Origin: Pseudomonas entomophila
GTDB lineage: Bacteria > Pseudomonadota > Gammaproteobacteria > Pseudomonadales > Pseudomonadaceae
NCBI RefSeq assembly: GCF_018417595.1
Contig: NZ_CP070982.1
Location: 2,381,501-2,445,500 of the forward strand
DNA length: 64,000 nucleotides
Direction: 5' to 3'
Shown: in pieces, positions 43,160 to 52,425 of the stretch
Layout of the letters: each line of letters starts with the position of its first letter
How positions within the stretch are numbered: the stretch's first letter is position 1
Made by a program: the position numbers and the translations under genes
Notes under the pieces: generated by a model
The model's database searches: none
What the model was told of the DNA's origin: nothing
Seen by the model: the letters and a program-made list of their open reading frames with translations, nothing else

Positions 43160-44233
43160 TCAGAAAGTCAGTTTTTTCAGGGCGTTGTCCGCGATCTCCC
43201 GGGTCAGCTTGCCGGCAGGCATACGCCGCCCAAGGCGCAGGGCCTGGCCGGACCACAGGTTGCTGAAATCGGCATTGCCCTGCGCATCGGTGATTGCCCG
43301 CAATGGCATCAGCGCGCCGCCTGCCAGCGGGAAGCGTGGGGCGAGGGCGCTCATCGGCCCCAGTTCGCGCATGAGGCGGTTGTTGATGCCCCGCGCGGGG
43401 CGGCCAGTAAACAGGTTGGTCAGCGCTGTATCGCTGGCAGGAGCCGTGTTCAGCGCGCGACGGTGGGCCGCAGAGACTTTCGCTTCCGGGCAGAACAGGT
43501 AGGCGGTGCCGATCTGCACGGCCGAGGCGCCCAGTGCGAGGGCGGCAACCAGCCCGCGGTGGTCGCCGATCCCGCCAGCGGCGATCACGGGCACCTGCAC
43601 GGCATCGACGATTTGCGGTACCAGGGCGAAGGTGCCGATCTGGCTGCTGATGTCTTCGCTGAGGAACATGCCGCGATGGCCGCCGGCTTCATAGCCCATG
43701 GCGATGATCGCGTCACAGCCCTGCTGCTCCAGCCAGCGGGCTTCCTCGACCGTGGTGGCGCTGGACAGTACCTTTGCACCCGAGGCCTTGACCCGGTGCA
43801 GCAGGTCGGCCGCAGGCAGGCCAAAGTGAAAGCTGACCACTTCCGGGCGCATCGCCTCGATCAACTGGCAGCTCCGCTCGTCGAAGGGCGCCCGGTTGGA
43901 CACGGGTGTCGGCGCCTCGAAGTCTGCCCCGAGCTCTTCGTAATAGGGCTTGAGTGCCTGCTTCCAGCGCGCGTCGCGTTCAGGGTCGGGCGCAGGTGGC
44001 TGGTGGCAGAAGAAGTTCAGGTTGAGCGGGCCTTGGCAGGCGGCGCGGAACGCCTCGATCTCGCCACGCACCTGTTCGATCGTGAGCATGGCGCAGGGCA
44101 GGGCGCCCAGGCCGCCGGCATTGCCCACGGCGATGGCCATGGCCGCGCCGCTGGCGCCGGCCATGGGCGCCTGGAGGATGGGCACCTCGATGCCCAGCAG
44201 GTCGAGGATGCGGCGGTCTTGCCAGGTGCTCAT
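43160..44233 (-). CDS. Nitronate monooxygenase family flavoprotein
   Basis: A 357-residue FMN-dependent TIM-barrel enzyme (2-nitropropane dioxygenase family) that oxidises alkyl nitronates such as propionate-3-nitronate. Features include VPILQAPMAGASGAAMAIAV, the catalytic His region AMGYEAGGHRGMF, the FMN phosphate site PVIAAGGIGDHRGLVAALAL and GASAVQIGTAYLFCPE. The start MSTWQDRRIL follows a GGAG; a much longer in-frame upstream reading is not homologous and overlaps two small genes. It may act with the two small upstream genes in one operon. Confidence 0.9.
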   Translation of the reverse strand: MSTWQDRRILDLLGIEVPILQAPMAGASGAAMAIAVGNAGGLGALPCAMLTIEQVRGEIEAFRAACQGPLNLNFFCHQPPAPDPERDARWKQALKPYYEELGADFEAPTPVSNRAPFDERSCQLIEAMRPEVVSFHFGLPAADLLHRVKASGAKVLSSATTVEEARWLEQQGCDAIIAMGYEAGGHRGMFLSEDISSQIGTFALVPQIVDAVQVPVIAAGGIGDHRGLVAALALGASAVQIGTAYLFCPEAKVSAAHRRALNTAPASDTALTNLFTGRPARGINNRLMRELGPMSALAPRFPLAGGALMPLRAITDAQGNADFSNLWSGQALRLGRRMPAGKLTREIADNALKKLTF

Positions 44234-44268
44234 GGGCGACTCCTTTCGTGCGGCGGGATCGGACGTGG

Positions 44269-44439
44269 TTACAGCGCCTTGCTCACCTGGATGTCGCTGA
44301 TCTTGTCGGCATCGTCGCCGTGGATCTTGCGCAGGGCTTCCCGGGCTTGCTCGAGGGAAGCATCCGGCATCTGGGCGAAGTCCCAACGGCGCTCGCCGTC
44401 GAGTTTGTACTTGATCACATACTTGATGGTCTGGGTCAT
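44269..44439 (-). CDS. Small conserved-looking protein, 56 aa
   Basis: A 56-residue protein (MTQTIKYVIKYKLDGERRWD then FAQMPDASLEQAREALRKIH) with a beta-alpha pattern: an N-terminal strand pair, then a helix and a strand ending ISDIQVSKAL. It is too short for many gene callers. Codon bias is strongly Pseudomonas-like and it fits snugly between two genes on the same strand (6 bp from the DUF1883 gene, 35 bp before the monooxygenase), which supports a real gene. Function unknown. Confidence 0.75.
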   Translation of the reverse strand: MTQTIKYVIKYKLDGERRWDFAQMPDASLEQAREALRKIHGDDADKISDIQVSKAL

Positions 44440-44445
44440 GCGGTC

Positions 44446-44748
44446 TTATCCGAGTTTCGACGACGAGCGGCGAATGATCTTGATCTTGTGAGTGAGCGTC
44501 GGCTTGCGTGTTACCGAGATCGGCCGCGTGGTCACGGTGTCGATGGTGATGTTCCAGAAACCGGTGCTGGGTACGGTGATCTTGGCTGGGAAGCGTTCGA
44601 AGTGGCCGCCGTGGTACGTGTGCCGGCCGCCGTTCTTGAAACTGCGGAAGTTGGCGTCGTTCATCAGGCGGATGTTGCAGCGCTGGGAGCACTCGATGAC
44701 GACGATGTCGTCCTCGTTCAGGTGCTCGCGCTGGTGTACGAATTTCAT
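44446..44748 (-). CDS. DUF1883 domain protein
   Basis: A 100-residue beta-rich protein with the DUF1883 pattern: MKFVHQREHLNEDDIVVIEC, NIRLMNDANFRSFKNGGRHT and YHGGHFERFPAKITVPSTGF. GGAG lies six bases before the ATG. It is the first of three compact genes (DUF1883, 56-aa, nitronate monooxygenase) on the minus strand. Its biological role is not known. Confidence 0.86.
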   Translation of the reverse strand: MKFVHQREHLNEDDIVVIECSQRCNIRLMNDANFRSFKNGGRHTYHGGHFERFPAKITVPSTGFWNITIDTVTTRPISVTRKPTLTHKIKIIRRSSSKLG

Positions 44749-44892
44749 GGGGTGCTCCGCAAGGATTGGTTCAGCAAAGGCGAACGATATCACGATGTGA
44801 GGGTACACTTGCGCCTCGGCTGGCCGGGCCAGGGAGATTTCTGCCAGAGCAGGGAGCAAAACCGCCCGGATGTGGTCACAGGATGACTTTCG

Positions 44893-45270
44893 ATGTTGGA
44901 GATGGCGTGGATGAAGTGGATGGTAGCGGCAGCGGCGTTGGCGTTGGGTGGTTGTGTCAGCGTGGCGGAGCTGGAGCAGTCGCATGCGACCCTGGATGTG
45001 ATATCCGGCAAGACACCGCGTGAGTACGCGGATTGCGTGAAGCGCAAGCTTGCGGATTCGCGGGACCCGCTGCAGGAAGAAGGGGCGGGCGATTCGCTGC
45101 GCCTGATCGTGCCGCAGAAGGTGTCGGCGGGTGTCGGCCCTGCCGCACTGGTTGATATCGACAAGCGTGGTAGTGGCAGCGCGATCAAGGTTCATGAGCG
45201 CTTGAACAACTTCCCGCTGCGCCTGGGCGATGTGCGCACGGCAACGACCGAGTGCATCTCGGGTTCTTGA
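44893..45270 (+). CDS. Putative lipoprotein, 125 aa
   Basis: A 125-residue protein with a signal peptide and lipobox (MVAAAALALGGCVSVAEL). The mature part contains TLDVISGKTPREYADCVKRK, ADSRDPLQEEGAGDSLRLIV and a second cysteine pair (ADC and TEC). Two other in-frame ATGs (44902, 44911) are possible starts; both the first and third have a purine-rich Shine-Dalgarno nine bases upstream. Divergent from the DUF1883 gene. The family is unnamed to my knowledge. Confidence 0.72.
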   Translation: MLEMAWMKWMVAAAALALGGCVSVAELEQSHATLDVISGKTPREYADCVKRKLADSRDPLQEEGAGDSLRLIVPQKVSAGVGPAALVDIDKRGSGSAIKVHERLNNFPLRLGDVRTATTECISGS

Positions 45271-45364
45271 TCCAGCTCAGCAAATGAGCGATTAACCAGC
45301 GGATTGTCCGTTTCCTGCCCGGCGACGCGTTGTCGCATGCCGGGTAATAGGCCTAGTATTTCTG

Positions 45365-45392
45365 GGCTTATATCGAATAAGCCTAAGCTTAT
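45365..45392. promoter_or_regulatory. Alternating inverted repeats upstream of tsdBA (possible operator)
   Basis: GGCTTAT (65-71), ATAAGCC (77-83) and GCTTAT (87-92) alternate in orientation with spacers of 5 and 3-4 bp. They end about 10 bp before the tsdB Shine-Dalgarno. Such half-site arrays are typical of repressor or activator sites; no cognate regulator gene is adjacent. Confidence 0.35.
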
Positions 45393-45415
45393 AACAAGGA
45401 AATGGAGCCTCCGTG

Positions 45416-46066
45416 ATGAGACCCTTGAGCCGTGTCGTGATCAGCAGTCTGCTGGTCCTGGCCTGGCCCTCGGCGCATGCTGCCGATGGCCAGAAAATCT
45501 TCAACCAGGGCGGGCAGAACCCCGCTGCCATGGCCTGTCTGGGTTGCCATGGCGTCGACGGCAAGGGTGTTGCCGCCGCTGGTTTTCCCCGCTTGGCCGG
45601 CTTGCCTGCCGGCTATCTCGCCAAGCAACTGCACGATTTTCGCAACGCCAGCCGCAAGCAGGCGGTGATGGAGCCGTTGGCCAAGGCGCTGGACGATGCG
45701 GAGATCGAAGCGGTGAGCGCTTACCTGAGCACGCTGCCGGCTGACGCAGCCCCGGATCAGCGCCGCCAGCAGATCGCCACCGATCCGGTCACACGCCTGG
45801 CACTGTATGGCGACTGGAGCCGCCAGATCCCCGGTTGCGTGCAATGTCATGGGCCTGGCGGCAGTGGTGTTGGCGAGCACTTTCCACCCTTGGCCGGGCA
45901 GCCGGCCGGTTACCTGGTGGCGCAACTCAATGCCTGGCGCGACGGCAGCCGCAGCAACGACCCCAACCAGTTGATGGTCAACGTCGCCAAGGCGATGACC
46001 GACGCCGAGGTCAAGGCGGTCGCCGAGTACTTCGCCCATCCCGTCACCCAGGAGGCCAAGCCATGA
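45416..46066 (+). CDS. tsdB: Diheme cytochrome c4-type protein TsdB
   Basis: A 216-residue periplasmic cytochrome with a signal peptide (about 1-22, ending AHAAD) and two heme-binding CxxCH motifs, CLGCH at 41-45 and CVQCH at 141-145, in two similar halves (each with FPRLAGLPAGYLAKQL or FPPLAGQPAGYLVAQL). This is the c4-type plan. In Pseudomonas stutzeri the TsdB cytochrome accepts electrons from TsdA. An ATGA overlap with tsdA shows translational coupling. GGAG is eight bases before this ATG; a GTG one codon earlier is also possible. Confidence 0.88.
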   Translation: MRPLSRVVISSLLVLAWPSAHAADGQKIFNQGGQNPAAMACLGCHGVDGKGVAAAGFPRLAGLPAGYLAKQLHDFRNASRKQAVMEPLAKALDDAEIEAVSAYLSTLPADAAPDQRRQQIATDPVTRLALYGDWSRQIPGCVQCHGPGGSGVGEHFPPLAGQPAGYLVAQLNAWRDGSRSNDPNQLMVNVAKAMTDAEVKAVAEYFAHPVTQEAKP

Positions 46067-46977
46067 AAGCCGTGATTCCAGCCCTGCTGTTGTTGGCCAT
46101 GGGGGGGACCCAGGCGGCGCCGATCGCCATGGAAGATCAATCCCAGCTCAAGGTGCCTGGCGCCCAGGCCGCTCCGCAATTCGTGCCACCCAGCGAAGAC
46201 GCGATCCCTGACAATGCCTTCGGCAAGATGGTCCGCCAGGGACACGCGCTGTTCGTCGATACCCGGCGCCTGATGCCCGAGGCCGTGGGCAATGGCCTGA
46301 ACTGCAGCAACTGCCACCTCGACCAGGGCCGTCTGGCCCACTCTGCGCCGCTGTGGGGCGCCTATCCGATGTATCCGGCGTATCGCAAGAAGAATGACAA
46401 GGTCAACACTTTCGCCGAACGCATCCAGGGCTGCTTCCAGTTCAGCATGAACGGCAAGCCGCCGGCAGCCGACAGCCCACAGATGACCGCGCTCAGCGTA
46501 TATGCCTACTGGCTTTCGACCCAGGCGCCGACGGGGGTGGAGATTGCCGGCCGGGGTTACCCCGAGGTGCCCAGGCCTGAAGGCGGGTATGACTTCAAGC
46601 GTGGCCAGCAGGTCTTTCAGGCGCAATGCGCGATCTGCCATGGCAGCAATGGCGAGGGCCAGAAGGTCGCCGGCGAGTACGTGATGCCGCCGCTGTGGGG
46701 CAAGGACTCCTACAACTGGGGGGCCGGCATGCACCGGATCAACACATCCGCCTCCTACATCAAGTACAACATGCCCCTGGGCAAGCCCGGCAGCCTCAGC
46801 GACCAGCAGGCCTGGGACGTGGCGGCCTGGATCAATCGCCACGAGCGGCCCCAGGATCCGCGGCTGGTGGAGGGCTCGATCGAGAAGACCCGGCTGAAGT
46901 TCCATGCCAATGATGGGGTCAACCTGTATGGGCAGAAGGTCGATGGGGTGCTGATCGGACAGGGGACTGGGGGCTGA
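46063..46977 (+). CDS. tsdA: Thiosulfate dehydrogenase (tetrathionate-forming) TsdA
   Basis: A 304-residue periplasmic diheme cytochrome c that joins two thiosulfates into tetrathionate. After a signal peptide (about 1-19), heme 1 is at CSNCH (81-85) and heme 2 at CAICH (189-193). The stretch NTFAERIQGCFQFSMNGKPP contains Cys124, the expected unusual axial thiolate ligand of the active-site heme. GKDSYNWGAGMHRINTSASY and KYNMPLGKPGSLS match TsdA proteins closely. It overlaps tsdB by four bases. The pair supplies electrons from thiosulfate to the respiratory chain. Confidence 0.9.
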   Translation: MKAVIPALLLLAMGGTQAAPIAMEDQSQLKVPGAQAAPQFVPPSEDAIPDNAFGKMVRQGHALFVDTRRLMPEAVGNGLNCSNCHLDQGRLAHSAPLWGAYPMYPAYRKKNDKVNTFAERIQGCFQFSMNGKPPAADSPQMTALSVYAYWLSTQAPTGVEIAGRGYPEVPRPEGGYDFKRGQQVFQAQCAICHGSNGEGQKVAGEYVMPPLWGKDSYNWGAGMHRINTSASYIKYNMPLGKPGSLSDQQAWDVAAWINRHERPQDPRLVEGSIEKTRLKFHANDGVNLYGQKVDGVLIGQGTGG

Positions 46978-47005
46978 CGGAAGCTTTCCGCTGATGAAAC
47001 AGACA

Positions 47006-47037
47006 CCTGTGGTAGCGGGTAAACCCGCTACCACAGG
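47006..47037. repeat. Perfect 15-bp palindromic REP
   Basis: CCTGTGGTAGCGGGT and its exact inverse flank a 2-bp loop. Its core matches the GGTAGCGGGTAAACCCGCT family also seen at 49517-49595. Without a T-run, it is more likely a REP than a terminator for tsdA. Confidence 0.8.
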
Positions 47038-47148
47038 AGAAGGCGCCGAGCCTGAGCAACCGTTCGACGGAGGCAATATTTACGATCCCCCGGAACTATC
47101 TACACTTGGATATCTCTATCATGGCATCGGCCAAGCGCGGGTGGGGCA

Positions 47149-47177
47149 TTGTAAGGTGACCGCCGCCTGATTAGACT
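47149..47177 (+). promoter_or_regulatory. Sigma-70-type promoter of galU
   Basis: TTGTAA and TAGACT with a 17-bp spacer, about 40 bp before the galU ATG. Confidence 0.5.
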
Positions 47178-47217
47178 GCGCCGAATTTCGTACGCAAAGC
47201 CCTTGTTAAGGACGTTT

Positions 47218-48057
47218 ATGATCAAAAAATGCTTGTTCCCGGCAGCCGGTTACGGCACTCGTTTCCTGCCCGCTACCAAAGCCATGCCCAAGGAAATGCT
47301 GCCGGTGGTCAACAAGCCACTGATCCAGTATGGCGTTGAAGAGGCACTGGACGCCGGTCTGAACGAGATCTCCATCGTCACTGGCCGTGGCAAGCGTGCC
47401 CTGGAAGACCACTTCGACATCAGCTACGAGCTGGAAAACCAGATCAAAGGCACCGACAAGGAAAAATACCTGGTCGGCATCCGTCGTCTGCTGGACGAGT
47501 GCTCGTTCGCCTACACCCGTCAGACCGAGATGAAGGGCCTGGGCCATGCCATTCTCACTGGCCGCCCGCTGATCGGTGATGAGCCGTTCGCCGTGGTGCT
47601 GGCGGATGACCTGTGCGTCAACCTCGAAGGTGACGGCGTGCTCGCGCAGATGGTCGCGCTGTACAAGAAGTACCGCTGCTCGATCGTCGCCATCCAGGAA
47701 GTCGATCCGCAGGAAACCAACAAGTACGGTGTCATTGCCGGTGAAGAGATCAAAGACGGCATTTTCCGTGTCGACTCCATGGTCGAGAAACCGAAGCCGG
47801 AAGACGCACCGTCCAACCTGGCCATCATCGGCCGCTACATCCTGACACCGGACATCTTCGAAAAGATCGAACAGACCGAACCAGGCAAGGGCGGCGAAAT
47901 CCAGATCACCGATGCGCTGATGAAGCAAGCGGCGGAAGGCAACGTGATCGCCTACAAGTTCAAGGGCAAGCGTTTCGACTGCGGTGGCGCCGAAGGTTAC
48001 ATCGAGGCGACCAACTTCTGCTTCGAGAACTTCTACAAGACCGGCAAGGCGTACTGA
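47218..48057 (+). CDS. galU: UTP--glucose-1-phosphate uridylyltransferase
   Basis: A 279-residue enzyme making UDP-glucose for exopolysaccharide, LPS and trehalose pathways. The nucleotide-binding loop is [20 protein letters not shown], followed by the catalytic-site stretches YFVVLADD-like [15 protein letters not shown] and [19 protein letters not shown]. The AGGACGTTT leader supports this ATG over an in-frame TTG 15 bases upstream. It is a single gene with promoter and terminator. Confidence 0.96.
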   Translation: MIKKCLFPAAGYGTRFLPATKAMPKEMLPVVNKPLIQYGVEEALDAGLNEISIVTGRGKRALEDHFDISYELENQIKGTDKEKYLVGIRRLLDECSFAYTRQTEMKGLGHAILTGRPLIGDEPFAVVLADDLCVNLEGDGVLAQMVALYKKYRCSIVAIQEVDPQETNKYGVIAGEEIKDGIFRVDSMVEKPKPEDAPSNLAIIGRYILTPDIFEKIEQTEPGKGGEIQITDALMKQAAEGNVIAYKFKGKRFDCGGAEGYIEATNFCFENFYKTGKAY

Positions 48058-48076
48058 GTTCGCCCGCCAGGTCACC

Positions 48077-48104
48077 AAGCCACCCTTCGGGGTGGCTTTT
48101 TTGT
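48077..48104 (+). terminator. Terminator of galU
   Basis: AAGCCACCC-TTCG-GGGTGGCTT followed by TTTTTTG; a UUCG tetraloop stem 20 bp after the stop. Confidence 0.92.
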
Positions 48105-48155
48105 TTGTGGCGGCCATCGGCGCTATGCTGGGCGACCGCCAAGGAGACTGAATAC

Positions 48156-49511
48156 ATGGCCTACGATTTTGATCTGTTCGTGATTGGCGCCGGTTCCGGC
48201 GGTGTGCGCGCGGCGCGTTTTGCTGCTGGTTTCGGCGCCAAGGTGGCAGTGGCCGAGAGCCGCTACCTGGGGGGCACCTGCGTCAACGTCGGTTGTGTAC
48301 CGAAGAAACTGCTGGTGTACGGGGCCCATGTCGCCGATGAGCTGGAACAGGCTGCTGGCTTCGGCTGGACCCTGGAAGAGGGCCATTTCGATTGGGGCAC
48401 GCTGATCGCGAACAAGAACCGCGAGATCGAGCGCCTCAACGGCATCTACCGCAACCTGCTGGTCAACAGCGGCGTCACCCTGCTGCAGGGCCATGCGCGC
48501 ATGACCGCCGCCCACGAAGTGGAAGTGGACGGCCAGCGCTACAGCGCCAAGCACATCCTCATCGCAACTGGCGGCTGGCCGCAGGTGCCGGACATCCCGG
48601 GCAGGGAGCTGGCGATCACTTCCAACGAAGCCTTCTACCTCAAGGATTTGCCACGCCGTGTGCTGGTGGTGGGCGGTGGCTACATCGCCGTGGAGTTCGC
48701 CGGCATCTTCCAGGGCCTGGGCGCCGACACCACGCTGCTGTATCGCGGTGACCTGTTCCTGCGCGGCTTCGACGGTTCAGTGCGCACGCACCTGAAGGAA
48801 GAGCTCGAGAAGCGCGGGCTGGACTTGCAGTTCAACGCCGATATCCAGCGCATCGACAAGCTCGACGACGGCAGCCTCAAGGCAACGCTCAAGGACGGCC
48901 GCGAACTGGTCGCCGACTGCGTGTTCTACGCCACCGGCCGCCGGCCGATGCTGGACAACCTGGGCCTTGAGAACACCGGTGTCGAACTCGACGAACGCGG
49001 CTTTATTCGCGTCGACGAGCAGTACCAGACCACCGAACCATCGGTGCTGGCCATTGGCGATGTGATCGGCCGCGTGCAGCTCACGCCAGTGGCCCTGGCC
49101 GAAGGCATGGCCGTGGCGCGCAGGTTGTTCAAGCCTGAGCAGTATCGCCCGGTGGACTACCAGAACATTCCCACCGCGGTGTTCAGCCAGCCACCGATCG
49201 GCACGGTGGGCCTGACCGAGGAGCAGGCGCTCAAGGCCGGGCACAAGGTGCACATTTTCGAGAGCCGCTTCCGGGCGATGAAGCTGACCCTCACCGACAT
49301 CCAGGAAAAGACCCTGATGAAACTGGTGGTGGATGCCGAGACCGACAAGGTGCTGGGTTGCCACATGGTTGGCCCTGATGCTGGCGAGATCATTCAGGGC
49401 TTGGGTGTAGCGCTGAAGGCCGGTGCCACCAAGCTACAGTTCGACGAGACCATTGGCGTGCACCCGACCGCCGCGGAAGAGTTCGTCACGATGCGCACGA
49501 TCACGCGCTGA
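48156..49511 (+). CDS. gor: Glutathione-disulfide reductase
   Basis: A 451-residue FAD/NADPH disulfide reductase that keeps glutathione reduced. The FAD-binding [11 protein letters not shown] (11-21), redox pair Cys42/Cys47 in [18 protein letters not shown]-binding [17 protein letters not shown] and C-terminal active-site HPTAAEE are all intact. GGAG precedes the ATG by nine bases; an earlier in-frame start runs into the galU terminator and is rejected. It supports the GSH-dependent enzymes elsewhere in the window (yqjG, fosA). Confidence 0.95.
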   Translation: MAYDFDLFVIGAGSGGVRAARFAAGFGAKVAVAESRYLGGTCVNVGCVPKKLLVYGAHVADELEQAAGFGWTLEEGHFDWGTLIANKNREIERLNGIYRNLLVNSGVTLLQGHARMTAAHEVEVDGQRYSAKHILIATGGWPQVPDIPGRELAITSNEAFYLKDLPRRVLVVGGGYIAVEFAGIFQGLGADTTLLYRGDLFLRGFDGSVRTHLKEELEKRGLDLQFNADIQRIDKLDDGSLKATLKDGRELVADCVFYATGRRPMLDNLGLENTGVELDERGFIRVDEQYQTTEPSVLAIGDVIGRVQLTPVALAEGMAVARRLFKPEQYRPVDYQNIPTAVFSQPPIGTVGLTEEQALKAGHKVHIFESRFRAMKLTLTDIQEKTLMKLVVDAETDKVLGCHMVGPDAGEIIQGLGVALKAGATKLQFDETIGVHPTAAEEFVTMRTITR

Positions 49512-49516
49512 TTGTC

Positions 49517-49595
49517 GGGGGCTTATTCGCGGGTAAACCCGCTCCCACAGGTTCCATGCATACCCCTGTGGGAGCGGGTTTACCCGCGAAGAGGC
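49517..49595. repeat. Paired inverted REP element (GCGGGTAAACCCGC type)
   Basis: TTCGCGGGTAAACCCGCTCC and its inverted partner GGAGCGGGTTTACCCGCGAA, with CACAG and CTGTG extending the arms and 15 bp between. It lies directly after gor and may double as its 3' end structure. Confidence 0.85.
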
Positions 49596-49763
49596 CAGCA
49601 CGGGCGGCGCAATCCTTTGCTCAGCCCAATCCCTTCTATTAATAAACCTCGCTTATAGCCAAAACCAATTGCCAGCATGAGCTTTGCCAATGAGCCTTCT
49701 TCAGGACCAGCGGTTAGGATTCTCTCCGTCAACTGATTCCAACCCCATGAAGGAGCGTCTCTC

Positions 49764-50327
49764 ATGCCTATCATCAACAGTCAGGTCAAACCGTTCAACG
49801 CCACCGCCTACCACAACGGCGAGTTCGTCCAGGTCAGCGAAGCCGACCTGAAAGGCAAGTGGTCCGTCGTGTTCTTCTACCCAGCCGACTTCACCTTCGT
49901 CTGCCCGACTGAACTGGGCGACCTGGCCGACAACTACGCCGAGTTCCAGAAGCTGGGCGTGGAAATCTACGGCGTGTCCACCGACACCCACTTCACCCAC
50001 AAAGCCTGGCACGACACCTCGGACACCATCGGCAAGATCAAGTACCCGCTGATCGGTGACCCGACCCACGTCATCTCCCGCAACTTCGACGTGCTGATCG
50101 AAGAAGCCGGCCTGGCCGATCGCGGTACCTTCGTGATCAACCCGGAAGGCCAGATCAAGATCGTCGAAATCAACGACGGTGGTGTTGGCCGTGACGCCAG
50201 CGAACTGCTGCGCAAAGTGAAGGCCGCCCAGTACGTTGCCGCTCACCCAGGCGAAGTCTGCCCGGCCAAGTGGAAAGAAGGCGAAGCCACTCTGGCACCG
50301 TCGCTGGACCTGGTCGGCAAGATCTAA
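49764..50327 (+). CDS. ahpC: Alkyl hydroperoxide reductase subunit C (2-Cys peroxiredoxin)
   Basis: A 187-residue typical 2-Cys peroxiredoxin that reduces H2O2 and organic peroxides. The peroxidatic Cys47 is in [11 protein letters not shown] and the resolving Cys166 in [10 protein letters not shown]. The strong AAGGAGCGTCTCTC leader precedes the ATG. A terminator and then its reductase ahpF follow. OxyR control is usual in pseudomonads; I see an AT-rich region at about 49630-49680 but no operator that I can assign with confidence. Confidence 0.96.
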   Translation: MPIINSQVKPFNATAYHNGEFVQVSEADLKGKWSVVFFYPADFTFVCPTELGDLADNYAEFQKLGVEIYGVSTDTHFTHKAWHDTSDTIGKIKYPLIGDPTHVISRNFDVLIEEAGLADRGTFVINPEGQIKIVEINDGGVGRDASELLRKVKAAQYVAAHPGEVCPAKWKEGEATLAPSLDLVGKI

Positions 50328-50388
50328 GCCGATGCGCACCCCGCGGGCGGTAGACAGCCGCCAAAGCTGAAGTACCTACCGCCCCGTA

Positions 50389-50421
50389 AAAGCGCCCGGG
50401 CGACCTCGCCTGGGCGTTTTT
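50389..50421 (+). terminator. Hairpin terminator/attenuator between ahpC and ahpF
   Basis: GCGCCCGGGCGA-CC-TCGCCTGGGCG with one wobble pair, then TTTTTG. It ends 32 bp before the ahpF ATG and would make ahpC more abundant than ahpF. Confidence 0.8.
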
Positions 50422-50452
50422 GTATCCGAGTATTGAAAAAGGAATCGCCCGT

Positions 50453-52015
50453 ATGTTGGACGCCACGCTTAAATCGCAACTGAAAACCTACCTGGAGCGG
50501 GTCACCCAGCCGATCGAGATCGTTGCCTCCCTCGACGACGGCGCGAAGTCCCGCGAATTGCACGACCTGCTGGTGGAAATCGCCGGCCTGTCGAAACTCA
50601 TTACCTTCAGCGCGGATGGCACCGACGCCCGTCGTCCTTCGTTCTCGCTGAACCGCCCGGGGAGCGATATCAGCCTGCGTTTCGCCGGCATCCCCATGGG
50701 CCACGAATTCACCTCCCTGGTACTGGCGCTGCTGCAAGTCGGCGGCCACCCGTCCAAGGCCAGCGCCGAAGTGATCGAGCAGATCCAGGGGTTGCAAGGT
50801 GAGTTCACCTTCGAAACCTACTTCTCGCTGTCGTGCCAGAACTGCCCGGACGTGGTCCAGGCGCTGAACCTGATGGCGGTGCTCAACCCCAACGTGCGCC
50901 ATGTGGCCATCGACGGCGCGCTGTTCCAGGATGAAGTCGAAGCCCGCAAGGTCATGGCGGTGCCGAGCATCTACCTGAACGGCGAAGTGTTCGGCCAGGG
51001 CCGCATGGGCCTGGAAGAGATCCTCGGCAAGATCGACACCAGCGCCGGTGCCCGCCAGGCCGAGAAGATCAATGCCAAGGATGCTTTCGATGTGCTGGTG
51101 GTCGGCGGTGGGCCCGCAGGTGCCGCGGCGGCGATCTACGCCGCGCGCAAAGGTATTCGCACCGGCGTTGCCGCCGAGCGCTTCGGTGGCCAGGTGCTCG
51201 ACACCCTGGCCATCGAGAACTTCATCTCGGTGCAGGAAACCGAGGGGCCGAAGCTGGCCACGGCCCTGGAGGAGCACGTCAAGCAGTACGATGTCGACAT
51301 CATGAACCTGCAGCGCGGCGAAGCGCTGATCCCGGCCACCGACGGCGGCCTGCACGAAGTACGCCTGGCCGGCGGCGCCTCGCTCAAGGCCAAGACCGTG
51401 ATTCTGGCCACTGGCGCCCGCTGGCGCGAAATGAACGTGCCGGGCGAGCAGGAATACCGCGCCCGTGGCGTGGCCTACTGCCCGCACTGTGACGGCCCGC
51501 TGTTCAAGGGCAAGCGTGTGGCGGTGATCGGCGGCGGCAACTCCGGTGTGGAAGCGGCCATCGACCTGGCGGGTATCGTCGCCCAGGTGACCCTGATCGA
51601 GTTCGACAGCCAGTTGCGCGCCGATGCCGTGCTGCAACGCAAGCTGCACAGTTTGCCGAACGTCACGGTGATCACCAGTGCGTTGACCACCGAAGTGGTC
51701 GGCAATGGCGAGAAGGTTACCGGGCTGCGCTACAAGGATCGCACCACTGATGCGCTGCATGATCTGGCGCTGGAAGGGATCTTCGTGCAGATTGGCTTGC
51801 TGCCGAACACCGACTGGCTCAAGGGTACCGTCGAGCTGTCGCCGCGTGGCGAGATCATCGTCGATGCCAGGGGCGCGACCAGTATCCCGGGCGTGTTCGC
51901 GGCAGGTGATGTGACCACCGTACCGTACAAGCAGATCGTCATCGCGGTGGGCGAGGGCGCCAAGGCCTCGCTGGCGGCGTTCGATCACCTGATCCGCACC
52001 TCGGCGCCTGCCTGA
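50453..52015 (+). CDS. ahpF: Alkyl hydroperoxide reductase subunit F
   Basis: A 520-residue flavoprotein that passes electrons from NAD(P)H to AhpC, the same length as E. coli AhpF. The N-terminal double-thioredoxin-fold domain (about 1-200) has LSCQNCPDV. The FAD domain opens with [19 protein letters not shown] (about 215), the NADH domain has [17 protein letters not shown], and the redox pair is in [10 protein letters not shown] (about 345/348). AGGA lies nine bases before the ATG. It is followed by a terminator. Confidence 0.96.
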   Translation: MLDATLKSQLKTYLERVTQPIEIVASLDDGAKSRELHDLLVEIAGLSKLITFSADGTDARRPSFSLNRPGSDISLRFAGIPMGHEFTSLVLALLQVGGHPSKASAEVIEQIQGLQGEFTFETYFSLSCQNCPDVVQALNLMAVLNPNVRHVAIDGALFQDEVEARKVMAVPSIYLNGEVFGQGRMGLEEILGKIDTSAGARQAEKINAKDAFDVLVVGGGPAGAAAAIYAARKGIRTGVAAERFGGQVLDTLAIENFISVQETEGPKLATALEEHVKQYDVDIMNLQRGEALIPATDGGLHEVRLAGGASLKAKTVILATGARWREMNVPGEQEYRARGVAYCPHCDGPLFKGKRVAVIGGGNSGVEAAIDLAGIVAQVTLIEFDSQLRADAVLQRKLHSLPNVTVITSALTTEVVGNGEKVTGLRYKDRTTDALHDLALEGIFVQIGLLPNTDWLKGTVELSPRGEIIVDARGATSIPGVFAAGDVTTVPYKQIVIAVGEGAKASLAAFDHLIRTSAPA

Positions 52016-52035
52016 GTCTGGTTGCCGGTTAGAGA

Positions 52036-52070
52036 AACGCCGCCCCTTCGCGAGAAAGGGCGGCGTTTTC
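52036..52070 (+). terminator. Terminator of ahpF
   Basis: ACGCCGCCC and GGGCGGCGT form a 9-bp stem around a 14-nt loop, followed by TTTTCGTT. Confidence 0.75.
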
Positions 52071-52076
52071 GTTGGT

Positions 52077-52156
52077 GTAGCGGCTTTAGCCGCGATACAG
52101 GCAACGCGGTGTCCAGCACCCGCTTCGCGGGTGATCGCGGCTGAAGCCGCTCCTAC
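52077..52156. repeat. Paired inverted REP element (BIME-like), copy 3
   Basis: GTAGCGGCTTTAGCCGCGAT at the left and GGCTGAAGCCGCTCCTAC at the right around CACCCGCTTCGCGGGTG. It has the same orientation as the copy at 26808 and is opposite to the one at 25473. Confidence 0.85.
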
Positions 52157-52232
52157 AGTGAGCAGGTCAGTGCAGCCTGAATGGAAGCGGCAGGTCTACG
52201 CTTAACCTCAGTTCACCTCAGGAACCTCTCCC

Positions 52233-52424
52233 ATGAAGCCAATCAGCCGCGAACCCTGGTGGCTCGTGCCGCCCCAGCCCGGGCAGCAAGAGCAGGACCT
52301 GCACTGGGGCTACCTGGAAATCTACGCCGACGGCCGCACCGTGTTCGTCGACCAGCGCCCCAGTGAAAAGGAGCTGGCCGAGCGCAAGAGTTGCCGCAAT
52401 TTCCCGGAAGCGGAGCAGCCCTGA
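52233..52424 (+). CDS. Hypothetical protein, 63 aa
   Basis: A 63-residue protein (MKPISREPWWLVPPQPGQQE then DLHWGYLEIYADGRTVFVDQ). AGGA nine bases before the ATG supports translation. It is Trp- and Pro-rich at the N-terminus, then a likely beta-hairpin and a charged tail; no membrane helix. It ends 1 bp from the convergent yceH stop. I do not recognise a family. Confidence 0.68.
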   Translation: MKPISREPWWLVPPQPGQQEQDLHWGYLEIYADGRTVFVDQRPSEKELAERKSCRNFPEAEQP

Positions 52425-52425
52425 A

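Noticed and set aside
43160..44692. A 510-codon version of the nitronate monooxygenase with a long N-terminal extension
   Set aside because: The extension overlaps the DUF1883 and 56-aa genes in another frame and has no homology-like character; the internal ATG at 44233 matches the family start.
50324..51988. Minus-strand frame of 554 codons opposite ahpF
   Set aside because: Antisense shadow; AhpF motifs on the plus strand are complete.
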